Origin: an uncultured Treponema sp.
Lineage (GTDB): Bacteria > Spirochaetota > Spirochaetia > Treponematales > Treponemataceae
NCBI GenBank assembly: GCA_937877535.1
Contig: CALFJF010000021.1
Coordinates: 1-7,425, forward strand
Direction of reading: 5' to 3'
DNA: 7,425 bases
Every line of letters begins with the position of its first letter. The first letter of the stretch is position 1. The notes under the pieces are model-generated. The model searched no databases. It was not told the DNA's origin and saw nothing but the letters and a program-made list of their open reading frames with translations. Below are positions 1 through 6,193 of the stretch, piece by piece. The position numbers were made by a program, and so were the translations under genes.

Positions 1-57
1 CGGAGAAGGGCATGTTTTTCCCCTTCCTCACCTAAAAATTTCAAAAAACCAAAAATC
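1..57 (-). repeat. Partial (edge-cut) copy of the intergenic repeat, tandem duplicate
   Basis: Positions 1-55 are identical to 199-253, giving a direct repeat with a 198-bp period. The shared stretch covers the beginning of the conserved block (read on the minus strand, ATGCCCTTCTCCG) plus about 45 bp of upstream flank that includes GGTGAGGAAGGGG. The rest of this copy lies outside the window, so its full length cannot be seen. Because identity includes the AT-rich flank, a recent tandem duplication or an array of units is more likely than independent insertion. Confidence 0.85.
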
Positions 58-99
58 TGACTCTTTCTAAACATCTTTTTCTTAAAAAAAACAAAAATT

Positions 100-211
100 C
101 AAATTTGCCTCTATCGCGCTCAAAACGGCTCATTTTCGCATTCGGGGTAAAATTACACGAAAAAATCGAGAAACGCGCTCCTAGACCCCTCTACGACGCG
201 GAGAAGGGCAT
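100..211 (-). repeat. 112-nt dispersed intergenic repeat, left copy
   Basis: The minus strand of this segment aligns without gaps to the plus strand of 5916-6027, with about 10 mismatches in 112 by hand count. Block A (157-211) differs at one position and block B (100-132) at one position, while the 24-nt spacer between them differs at 8. Block A can fold into CCCTTCT / AGAGGGG with a 9-nt loop, including one G-U pair. The fold works better when read on the minus strand, the same direction as the upstream tRNA-Gln. There is no sustained open frame: after ATG CCC TTC TCC GCG TCG comes TAG. It could be a structured RNA, a terminator-associated element or a non-autonomous mobile element; I do not recognise a named family. 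Confidence 0.85.
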
Positions 212-267
212 GTTTTTCCCCTTCCTCACCTAAAAATTTCAAAAAACCAAAAAAATCGGGTGGAACG

Positions 268-300
268 CAAAAAAAAATGCCTGCCAAAAAGCAGACATTT
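268..300 (-). terminator. Rho-independent terminator of tRNA-Gln
   Basis: On the minus strand the sequence is ATGTCTGC, loop TTTTTG, GCAGGCAT, then a run of T. This gives an 8-bp stem with one G-U pair (277-284 with 291-298) followed by the T-tract at 269-276. It begins a few bases after the mature tRNA 3' end at 303, as expected for a single-gene tRNA transcript. Confidence 0.85.
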
Positions 301-302
301 CG

Positions 303-373
303 TTCTTCCGCTAGGACTCGAACCCGGACTAAGAGCACCAAAAGCTCCTGTGCTACCGTTACACCACGGAAGA
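303..373 (-). tRNA. tRNA-Gln (anticodon UUG)
   Basis: The minus strand folds into a 71-nt cloverleaf. The acceptor stem is TCTTCCG / CGGAAGA with discriminator A. The D arm is GTGT / GCAC around AACGGTA. The anticodon stem is GGAGC / GCTCT with loop TTTTGGT, giving anticodon TTG, which reads CAA (Gln). The T loop is TTCGAGT. The 3' CCA is not encoded, so it must be added after transcription. The T stem (CCGGG / CCTAG) contains a C-A mismatch and a G-U pair, which is slightly weak, but all other arms are sound. It is a single tRNA with its own promoter and terminator, divergent from ravA. Confidence 0.93.
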
Positions 374-404
374 ATGTGCTCAAAAGCGTTTGTGAACACG
401 TTTT

Positions 405-433
405 ATTATTGCTTGCCATTTTTTTTTTCGCAA
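405..433 (-). promoter_or_regulatory. Promoter of tRNA-Gln
   Basis: Reading the minus strand, TTGCGA (428-433) and AATAAT (405-410) are separated by 17 bp. These match the sigma70 consensus hexamers at 4/6 and 5/6. Transcription would start near 398, about 25 nt upstream of the mature tRNA 5' end at 373. The spacing and location both fit. Confidence 0.6.
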
Positions 434-442
434 GTACCGCCG

Positions 443-472
443 TCGATTAACGCGCTCATTTTCCGCTATGCT
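443..472 (+). promoter_or_regulatory. Possible weak promoter of the ravA-viaA-LRR operon
   Basis: TCGATT (443-448) and TATGCT (467-472) are separated by 18 bp and lie just upstream of the ravA ribosome binding site. The -35 match is poor (3/6). A start near 479 would leave a leader of under 20 nt. The 374-495 gap must hold a promoter for the operon unless it is read from elsewhere, since the gene to the left is divergent, but this assignment is weak. Confidence 0.25.
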
Positions 473-495
473 TTTTTTCTGCGGAGAAATTCAAA

Positions 496-2427
496 ATGTC
501 AGACGATTCCAAACAAAAATCTTTAGACGCTCGCAATAAAATCAAGGCTTTGATTTCTGACGGCTCTTCATTTCTTGAACGCGATGAAGCACTGCGGGCG
601 ATTCTTTTAGCTTTTGCAGCAGGCGAAAGCGTTTTTCTCTACGGACCGCCTGGAACGGCAAAATCGCTTTTGGCAACCTGGACAAGCATGATTTCTGGAG
701 ACGAGCGCGCATTTTCTTGCCTCATGAATCAATACACGCAGCCTGACGAACTTTTTGGACCTGTTTCCATCGAGAAACTCGGCGAGGGCGTTCGCGAAGT
801 TTTAACGCAAGGCTATCTTCCTTCGGCGCGCGTTGCGTTTTTGGACGAGATTTTTAAGGCAGGTCCTGCCATTTTGAACACGCTTTTGACAATCATCAAC
901 GAGCGGACATTCAGAAACGGAACTCAAACTGAATCAGTCCCCTTAAAAATTTTACTGGGAGCGTCAAACGAACTTCCTGACGATGACGCAGGACTTGAAG
1001 CGCTTTACGACCGCTTTTTGATTCGTGTGGAAGTCCGTCCGGTCAAAAAGCGAGAATCGTTTGCGCGGCTTCTTGAAGGCAAAGCGGGACTTCCTCCGCG
1101 TCCCAAAAATCCAATCACAGACGAAGAACTCACAGCTTGGAAAGACGGCGCGAGCGAGATTTTGGTTTCGGACGCGCTTTCGGCGTTTTTATTTTCGCTC
1201 AAACTCCGACTCGACGAGCGCGGGATTTACGTTTCCGACCGAAGATGGGCAAAGGCGGGCGGCATTTTGCGCGTGAGCGCGTTTTTGAATGGGCGAACGG
1301 TTGTTTCGCTTTGCGACGCGCTTGTTTTGGGAAACGTGCTTTGGACTCGTCCCGACGAACTTGCCGACATCGCAGAATGTACACGCGCCTCGATTTCCGA
1401 AGAAGCGGTTTTTGAAAGTTTTTCAAAGGCGCAAGAACTCCGAGAGGCACTCAAGGTGCTTTCTGAAAAAAAATGCCAAAGCGATGAAGCGTTCGACGAG
1501 TTTTCAAAAGAGCTCGACGAGTTTTTGAAATCCGTACGGTCGTTTGAGGAAGCGGCAAAAGAAGCCAGAGTAGGCGGCGAAGATTTTTGGGAAAACGTTT
1601 TTTGTACGCTCAACACGCCGTTTGAGCGCACGCTCATGGCTTTGTGCGTTGACATTCTTTTGGATTTTCTTGAAGGCGCAACGCACGAAGCCGAAAAATT
1701 GCGCTTTTCTCGCCGTCCAAAAGTCCAAGCGGTTCTTGATTCGGCAACTCCGACCGTGATTCTTCGCGCTGCGGACGAGGCGATAAACTCGGCTCTCAAA
1801 ACCGACGAAGCAAAAAATCAAAAAGACGAAAGCGCAGCGCAAGAACCCGACGCAAAAAAAACGCGGCTTGCCGCCTTTGGAAGCGCGATTCGCGGCTTTT
1901 TTCCGTCCGCGCAAAAATCAAACGCGGAAGACGAGGCGAACTCGTTTGAAACGCCTGACGATGTTCCAGAAATCAAAAGCGAGGAACTCGATTCCGAAAT
2001 CGCGGAAACCGAAGAATCGAGCGAGCCTTTGGAAAAAAACGAAACGGCGGGCGATTGGTCAAATCCGCTTTCGCAGATTCGTTCGTTTGGCGAGTTTGTG
2101 CAACTTTCGGGCTTTGAGTTTCGGGGAGATTCTGGCGACGACCGCTATCGCTGGAACGGAAACCGAAACAACGGCGAAGCCTGGTGGAACGTTGGAAGCC
2201 GCTTTAATCGCTTTTTGGAAGACAGAGCGTCCGTCGAAAAAATCGAGTTGGAATGTTCAAAACGCGGCGCGGGCGTGGGCGGAAAATATCATTGGGTTTA
2301 CGCGGTCTGCTACATCTTTGAAAAAAACGACGGTAAGTTTGACGAGCGAACGTGCCAAGAACTCGAATGGCTTTCTGGCTCTGCCTGGCCAATTCTGCAA
2401 GACGCGCTCAAAGAGGCTTTGTCATGA
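496..2427 (+). CDS. ravA: MoxR-family AAA+ ATPase RavA with unusual C-terminal extension
   Basis: This encodes 643 aa, with GGAG at 483-486, 9 nt before the ATG. The AAA+ core follows E. coli RavA closely. It shows Walker A GPPGTAKS (50-57), the LMNQYTQPDELFGP insert (77-90), Walker B VAFLDEIF (113-120), then KAGPAILNTLLTIINERTFRNG, sensor 1 GASNELP (155-161), and YDRFLIR with the probable arginine finger R173. A lid segment has VSDRRW (246-251). RavA hydrolyses ATP as a hexamer and works with the VWA protein ViaA at the inner membrane, and ViaA is the next gene. After about residue 310 the resemblance to E. coli fades. There is a charged helical stretch (about 305-435), an acidic low-complexity linker (about 436-520), and a final Trp/Tyr-rich segment of about 120 residues. 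At 643 aa it is well above the roughly 500 aa of E. coli RavA, and I see no LARA domain (the lysine-decarboxylase-binding part of E. coli RavA). Confidence 0.93.
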   Translation: MSDDSKQKSLDARNKIKALISDGSSFLERDEALRAILLAFAAGESVFLYGPPGTAKSLLATWTSMISGDERAFSCLMNQYTQPDELFGPVSIEKLGEGVREVLTQGYLPSARVAFLDEIFKAGPAILNTLLTIINERTFRNGTQTESVPLKILLGASNELPDDDAGLEALYDRFLIRVEVRPVKKRESFARLLEGKAGLPPRPKNPITDEELTAWKDGASEILVSDALSAFLFSLKLRLDERGIYVSDRRWAKAGGILRVSAFLNGRTVVSLCDALVLGNVLWTRPDELADIAECTRASISEEAVFESFSKAQELREALKVLSEKKCQSDEAFDEFSKELDEFLKSVRSFEEAAKEARVGGEDFWENVFCTLNTPFERTLMALCVDILLDFLEGATHEAEKLRFSRRPKVQAVLDSATPTVILRAADEAINSALKTDEAKNQKDESAAQEPDAKKTRLAAFGSAIRGFFPSAQKSNAEDEANSFETPDDVPEIKSEELDSEIAETEESSEPLEKNETAGDWSNPLSQIRSFGEFVQLSGFEFRGDSGDDRYRWNGNRNNGEAWWNVGSRFNRFLEDRASVEKIELECSKRGAGVGGKYHWVYAVCYIFEKNDGKFDERTCQELEWLSGSAWPILQDALKEALS

Positions 2428-3701
2428 ACAAAAGCGCACGGCACGCGCTCGAATCTCATCGCGCGCTTCTTGAAGATTCGTTTTTGTGCGCGTTTCCGTC
2501 AGAAACGCTTTTTCCGTCCGCGCTCTCTCAATTTTGCGCTTCTCTTTCCGAAGGCAAAATGCAAGAAGAAACGAACGGCGGCGTTTTTATGCCGCTCGTT
2601 TTGGAACTCGGAAACATTGCCGTGGAAACGGGCGCGCTTTCAGGAATCCCTGAAGGCGCGATTTTGCTTGAATGTGCGATTTTTGAGCGGATTCTTTCGG
2701 TTGCGTTGCCCGTCAAAAAAATCGCGCCCGATTTTTCAAACTCGATTCTCGAAAAATCAAAAATCGAGCGCGAAAGCGATTCTTTTTCAAAAAATCTCGT
2801 TTCGCTTTCGTCGTTCCTTCGCGCGTTGCGCTCGCTCAAACTCGAAAAGGCGGATTCTCGCTCGTTCGGAAACGGTTTTGGAGATGTGGCGTGCGGCGAT
2901 TTTCTCCCGTCGCACGGAAGCGCGATTGAGCGATACGCGCGGATTTTCCGTACCGACAAAAAACTCCTCGCGCTTTCTGAAAAAATCGGCAAGCACGAAG
3001 AAAATCCGTCAGCGCACTCGCGCCCAGTAAAAAACAGCCGCCCCGCGGTAAGTCGCGACGGCGTTTGGTTTTCGGACAGCATTCCAAACGTGCTTTCTTC
3101 GGAACTCGCGCTCAAATCAAATCCAAAAACGCGCCTTGAGTTTTTGCGGAGATTTTCAGAGCGGCAACTTTTGTGCTGGAAGCCCGCGCCCGACCGCGCC
3201 GCTTCTGGCGGAAAAAAACGTGGACGTGGCGCAGCAATCGTTTTGCTCGACACGTCTGGCTCGATGCACGGCATAAACGAAAGCGTGTCAAAGGCTGCCG
3301 CGCTTTCCGTGATAAGTTCGTGCGTTTCAGAAAATCGGCGCGTTTTGATAATTTCGTTTTCCGTGGAGCGCGAAATCCTTGAAGTTTCAAAGTCCGACCC
3401 AAAAACGCTTTGCAAAATCGGGGAGTTCGTTTCGCAATCGTTTCATGGCGGCACGGACATTTCGGGCGCACTCGACTCGGCGATTGGCGCGATGACAAAA
3501 AATCGACTTCTTGAAAATGCCGACATTCTTTTGGTGAGCGACTTCAACGCTCCGCCCGTTCAAGAAAAAACAGAACAACTAGTCAAAAAGGCAAAAGAAA
3601 ACGGAACTAAACTATACGCGCTTCTACTGGGAAATGGCGACTGTTCGATTTTGCGGTACTGCGATGAAATTGTGCGCTACGGAAAGGAGCGTTTTTTGTG
3701 A
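2424..3701 (+). CDS. viaA: VWA-domain protein ViaA (RavA partner)
   Basis: This encodes 425 aa. I chose ATG 2424, which overlaps the ravA stop as ATGA and has AGAGG 7 nt upstream (2412-2416). An in-frame start at 2352 would only add 24 residues inside ravA. The C-terminal VWA domain (about 268-425) has a complete MIDAS metal site: D-T-S-G-S at 276-280, T344 in HGGTDI, and D373 in VSDF. SENRRVLIISFS and QSFHGGTD match the corresponding part of E. coli ViaA. The N-terminal part is helical and poorly conserved, and the protein is somewhat shorter than E. coli ViaA (about 480 aa). In E. coli, ViaA stimulates RavA ATPase activity and binds membrane lipids and respiratory complexes; whether those partners hold here is unknown. 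It is translationally coupled to both neighbours. Confidence 0.92.
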   Translation: MNKSARHALESHRALLEDSFLCAFPSETLFPSALSQFCASLSEGKMQEETNGGVFMPLVLELGNIAVETGALSGIPEGAILLECAIFERILSVALPVKKIAPDFSNSILEKSKIERESDSFSKNLVSLSSFLRALRSLKLEKADSRSFGNGFGDVACGDFLPSHGSAIERYARIFRTDKKLLALSEKIGKHEENPSAHSRPVKNSRPAVSRDGVWFSDSIPNVLSSELALKSNPKTRLEFLRRFSERQLLCWKPAPDRAASGGKKRGRGAAIVLLDTSGSMHGINESVSKAAALSVISSCVSENRRVLIISFSVEREILEVSKSDPKTLCKIGEFVSQSFHGGTDISGALDSAIGAMTKNRLLENADILLVSDFNAPPVQEKTEQLVKKAKENGTKLYALLLGNGDCSILRYCDEIVRYGKERFL

Positions 3702-5875
3702 AAGAAAAAAAGTTATGTGGATTATACATAAAAGTTTTCATTTTTTTTGATTTTTCTTTCAAAATTTGCAAATTTTTATATTCATTACATAAAAGAATTT
3801 TGATTTTTTTTCGTTTTTTTGCAAAAAAAATAAAATTTTTACCCCTATTATCAATAATAATTTTTTCATGCGCTCGTTTTGAATCAAACAAAAAACCAGA
3901 AATCCGTGAAGAAAAAATCGTGCAAGAAAATCCGTTTTCATCTTCAAAAATAGAGTGGACAGAAGTTGACGTTTCTTTTCTTTCGGAATTTCCTGTACAA
4001 AGCGCGGTTTTTGTTCGCGTTACGGGAAAAGACGCGGGCGGCGAGGAAATCGCGCGCTTCGTTTCCAAAAATCAAGCAGTTCCGATTTCGCTTGACCTTT
4101 CCGCGCTCGATTTGGGCGGCGAAGTGGGCGAAAAATGGCTTTTTGGCTCAAAGTCGCTTTTGTTTTTGGTGCTTCCGCCCGGAAAATACGGCGCGTTTTC
4201 GCTTTCGCTTTGCGAACATCTTTCTGAAGTGGAGTTTGCGGGCGCGGGCGATGTGGAACTTTTTTCGGACGCGCTTTCGTTTTGCCCGTCGCTTCGGCGC
4301 GTTTCATTTTCGCCTTCGGCGAGCCTTGAGCCACGTGCGCTTTCTGAATGCGCTTCTCTTTCGCGCGTGGATTTTTTCGCTTCTCCAAAAAAAATCGCAG
4401 AAGGTGCGCTTTGCGCGTTGCCCTCGCTTTCGTTTTTTGAGATAAACGGCGCGGGCGATTTTTTTTCTGAATCGGGCGCGATTTATGAAAATCGCCAAAA
4501 AGAAGTCGTGCTTTTTCGGTTTCCAGAATCTTGGAGCGGTGGCGTTCTTTCTTTGAACGAGCGCGTTTCAGACGTAACGCCTGAAGCCGCGCTTTCAATT
4601 TCAAAAAGCCGCGTTTCGCGTTTTGAATGCAGCGAAAATTCAAAACTCATCACGGTTGACGGCGTTCTTTATTCGGCGCGTGGAACGGAACTCATTTTTT
4701 ATCCAAAACTCAAAGAAGAGCGCAATTTTTTAGTTCCGTCGAGTGTGCGAAAAATCCGCGATTTTGCGTTTTGCGAAAACGAGTTTTTGAAAACGATTGT
4801 TTTTCCGCCCGCTTTAGAAGAAATCGGCGCACTCGCGTTTTCGCGATGCACGAGTTTGTTGGCGGCGGAACTTCCGCCTTCGTGCGAAAAAGTCGGCGCG
4901 GAAGCGTTTTCGTTTTGCGCTTCGCTAAAATCGGCGGCGTTTCTTTCAAAAAGCGCGGACGTGGGCGCGGGCGCGTTTCGCGAAAATGAAAAACTCGAAG
5001 AATTGACGCTTTGCTCTCTTTCAAATATTCCGAGTTCTCTTTGCGAAGGCTGCCGCTCGCTCAAAAAAATCAATATTCCAAAGGGTTGCCAAAAAATAAA
5101 CGAGCGAGCGTTTTTTGGCTGCGAAAAACTTTTGGAGATTTTTGTTCCTGCGGGCGTTGAGGAAATTGGAGCCGAGGCTTTTTCGGGTTGCGAAAATCTT
5201 TTGGCTTTGGAACTTCCGATTTCTTGCAAAAAAATTGGGGCTTGGGCGTTTTCGCTTTGTTCGGCTTTGCGCTCTGCGCCAATTTCCCGCGTAAAAGAAA
5301 TCGGCGCGTTTGCATTTTCTTCGTGCGCGTCGCTTTCTCGCGTGGAAATTGGCTCTTCGTGCGTTTTTGTGGGCGAAGGCGCGTTCCGCGGTTGCGAAAA
5401 ACTCCGCAGAATCGACGTTCAAAGCGGCAGCACGTCTTTTAGAAGCGACGGCGGCGTTTTGCTTTCGTTCAACGGCGCGTCGCTTGTGGCGTATCCTGCG
5501 GGCGCGCGGGAAGAATCGTTTTCGATTCCGATTTTTGTTACAAAAATTGAGCCGAGCGCGTTTTCGGGAAATCGATTTTTGAAGCGCGTAAAAATCCCCG
5601 CAGGCGTTGAAGAATTAAAATACGATTCTTTTGAAGGTTGCGTTTCTTTGGAAGTTGTTTCGATTCCTGGAACCGTAAAAAAAGTTGGCGCGGGCGCGTT
5701 TAGAAATTGCGCGTCTTTAAAATCCGCCGTTCTTTCTGAAGGCGTTTTGGAATTGGGCGCGGAAGCGTTTTCTTCGTGCGCGTCTTTGGAAGCCGTTTCG
5801 CTTCCACGCTCTCTCAAAAATGTGGGCGAAGGCGCGTTCAGAGATTGCCAAAAACTCAAAAGAAATTCGTCATAA
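3698..5875 (+). CDS. BspA-like leucine-rich-repeat (LRR_5) predicted lipoprotein
   Basis: This encodes 725 aa from a GTG start. The GTG overlaps the viaA stop as GTGA, and AAAGGAG at 3683-3689 is ideally spaced (8 nt). Residues 35-58 look like a lipoprotein signal: basic KK, hydrophobic FLPLLSIIIFS, then Cys58, a loose spirochaete-style lipobox. That implies export and lipid anchoring. Residues 75-180 match no family I know. From about 180 to the end run LRR_5/BspA repeats of about 23 residues, degenerate at first and regular after 345 (for example GVEEIGAEAFSGCENLLALELP). Three interrupter segments of the G-V-L-x...L-x-x-Y-P type lie near 260, 321 and 585. BspA-type proteins usually act in surface adhesion or protein binding; the ligand here is unknown. 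The last repeat stops early (KLKRNSS), and other frames do not continue it. The first 34 codons are very AT-rich; TTG 3800 is an alternative start but has no clear ribosome binding site. Confidence 0.87.
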   Translation: MKEKKLCGLYIKVFIFFDFSFKICKFLYSLHKRILIFFRFFAKKIKFLPLLSIIIFSCARFESNKKPEIREEKIVQENPFSSSKIEWTEVDVSFLSEFPVQSAVFVRVTGKDAGGEEIARFVSKNQAVPISLDLSALDLGGEVGEKWLFGSKSLLFLVLPPGKYGAFSLSLCEHLSEVEFAGAGDVELFSDALSFCPSLRRVSFSPSASLEPRALSECASLSRVDFFASPKKIAEGALCALPSLSFFEINGAGDFFSESGAIYENRQKEVVLFRFPESWSGGVLSLNERVSDVTPEAALSISKSRVSRFECSENSKLITVDGVLYSARGTELIFYPKLKEERNFLVPSSVRKIRDFAFCENEFLKTIVFPPALEEIGALAFSRCTSLLAAELPPSCEKVGAEAFSFCASLKSAAFLSKSADVGAGAFRENEKLEELTLCSLSNIPSSLCEGCRSLKKINIPKGCQKINERAFFGCEKLLEIFVPAGVEEIGAEAFSGCENLLALELPISCKKIGAWAFSLCSALRSAPISRVKEIGAFAFSSCASLSRVEIGSSCVFVGEGAFRGCEKLRRIDVQSGSTSFRSDGGVLLSFNGASLVAYPAGAREESFSIPIFVTKIEPSAFSGNRFLKRVKIPAGVEELKYDSFEGCVSLEVVSIPGTVKKVGAGAFRNCASLKSAVLSEGVLELGAEAFSSCASLEAVSLPRSLKNVGEGAFRDCQKLKRNSS

Positions 5876-5915
5876 TCTCATTTTTTGATTTTTTTTGGAG
5901 AGACAGGAAAAAAAT

Positions 5916-6027
5916 ATGCCCTTCTCCGCGTCGTAGAGGGGTCTAGGAGCGCGTTTTTCGATTTTTTCGTATCGTTTTACACAGAAATCGAAATTGAGCC
6001 GTTTTGAGCGCGATAGAGGCATATTTG
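5916..6027 (+). repeat. 112-nt dispersed intergenic repeat, right copy (inverted)
   Basis: This is the inverse of 100-211. Block A is 5916-5970 (54 of 55 identical), the spacer is 5971-5994 (16 of 24), and block B is 5995-6027 (32 of 33). It starts 41 bp after the LRR gene stop, in the same direction. The upstream flank also resembles the left copy loosely (GGAGAGACAGGAAAAA against GGTGAGGAAGGGGAAAAA). Possible stems here are CCCTTCT / AGAGGGG (5919-5925 with 5935-5941) and TTTCGATTT / AAATCGAAA (5956-5964 with 5985-5993). The second stem is not intact in the left copy. No coding potential is seen. Confidence 0.85.
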
Positions 6028-6067
6028 ATTTTTTGAAAACGGTTCGATTTTTTTGTTTTTTTGAGAA
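5996..6067 (+). terminator. Possible terminator of the ravA-viaA-LRR operon
   Basis: GAGCCGTTTT (5996-6005) pairs with AAAACGGTTC (6036-6045) over 10 bp including one G-U. It is followed by a T-rich tract (ATTTTTTTGTTTTTTTG, from 6047). The 5' arm is part of repeat block B, while the 3' arm is unique to this copy. The 30-nt loop is long for an intrinsic terminator, so this is tentative, but no better hairpin follows the LRR gene. Confidence 0.35.
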
Positions 6068-6107
6068 ATTTTGATACCGAAAAACCTATATTTTTTATTA
6101 CAGATTT

Positions 6108-6135
6108 TTGACAAAAAAGAGAAATCGCCTACACT
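6108..6135 (+). promoter_or_regulatory. Sigma70-type promoter of the sigma-factor gene
   Basis: A perfect TTGACA (6108-6113) is followed after 16 bp by TACACT (6130-6135), with AT-rich sequence upstream (6088-6100). The start would be near 6142, giving a leader of about 50 nt before the ATG at 6194. This also argues against the longer reading frame opening at 6071, which would begin upstream of the promoter. Confidence 0.65.
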
Positions 6136-6193
6136 CTTTTTTCCCGCCACTCAAAAAGGGAGAAAGAAACGTCGCAAAAATCAAGGAGAGCGA

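Noticed and set aside
1..253. CRISPR array at the left edge
   Set aside because: The unit is 198 bp with only two visible copies, and there is no short repeat/unique spacer pattern and no cas gene.
153..526. Short frames on both strands (153-419 minus, 260-526 plus) across the left intergenic region
   Set aside because: Both run through the tRNA-Gln and the repeat or terminator, so they are not credible genes.
1227..1799. 190-codon minus-strand open frame inside ravA
   Set aside because: Ser/Arg-rich shadow of ravA codons with no domain and no ribosome binding site of note.
2352..2423. Longer N-terminus for ViaA from ATG 2352
   Set aside because: Would lie within ravA without a good ribosome binding site; ATG 2424 has AGAGG and the classic ATGA overlap.
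1868..2473. 201-codon plus-strand frame crossing the ravA-viaA junction
   Set aside because: Overlaps the real coding frame throughout and encodes an Arg/Lys-rich product without recognisable features.
2528..3415. 295-codon minus-strand open frame inside viaA
   Set aside because: It is antisense to viaA, whose plus-strand product has a full VWA domain with MIDAS residues. The antisense product shows no known motif; the long opening reflects codon bias.
100..6027. Composite transposon bounded by the inverted repeats
   Set aside because: No transposase, integrase or target-site duplication is visible, and the enclosed genes look like ordinary chromosomal genes; the inverted arrangement is explained by each copy following its own upstream gene.
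6071..6193. Longer N-terminus for the sigma factor from TTG 6071
   Set aside because: It starts upstream of the TTGACA promoter and lacks a ribosome binding site; ATG 6194 has AAGGAG and begins right before region 2.
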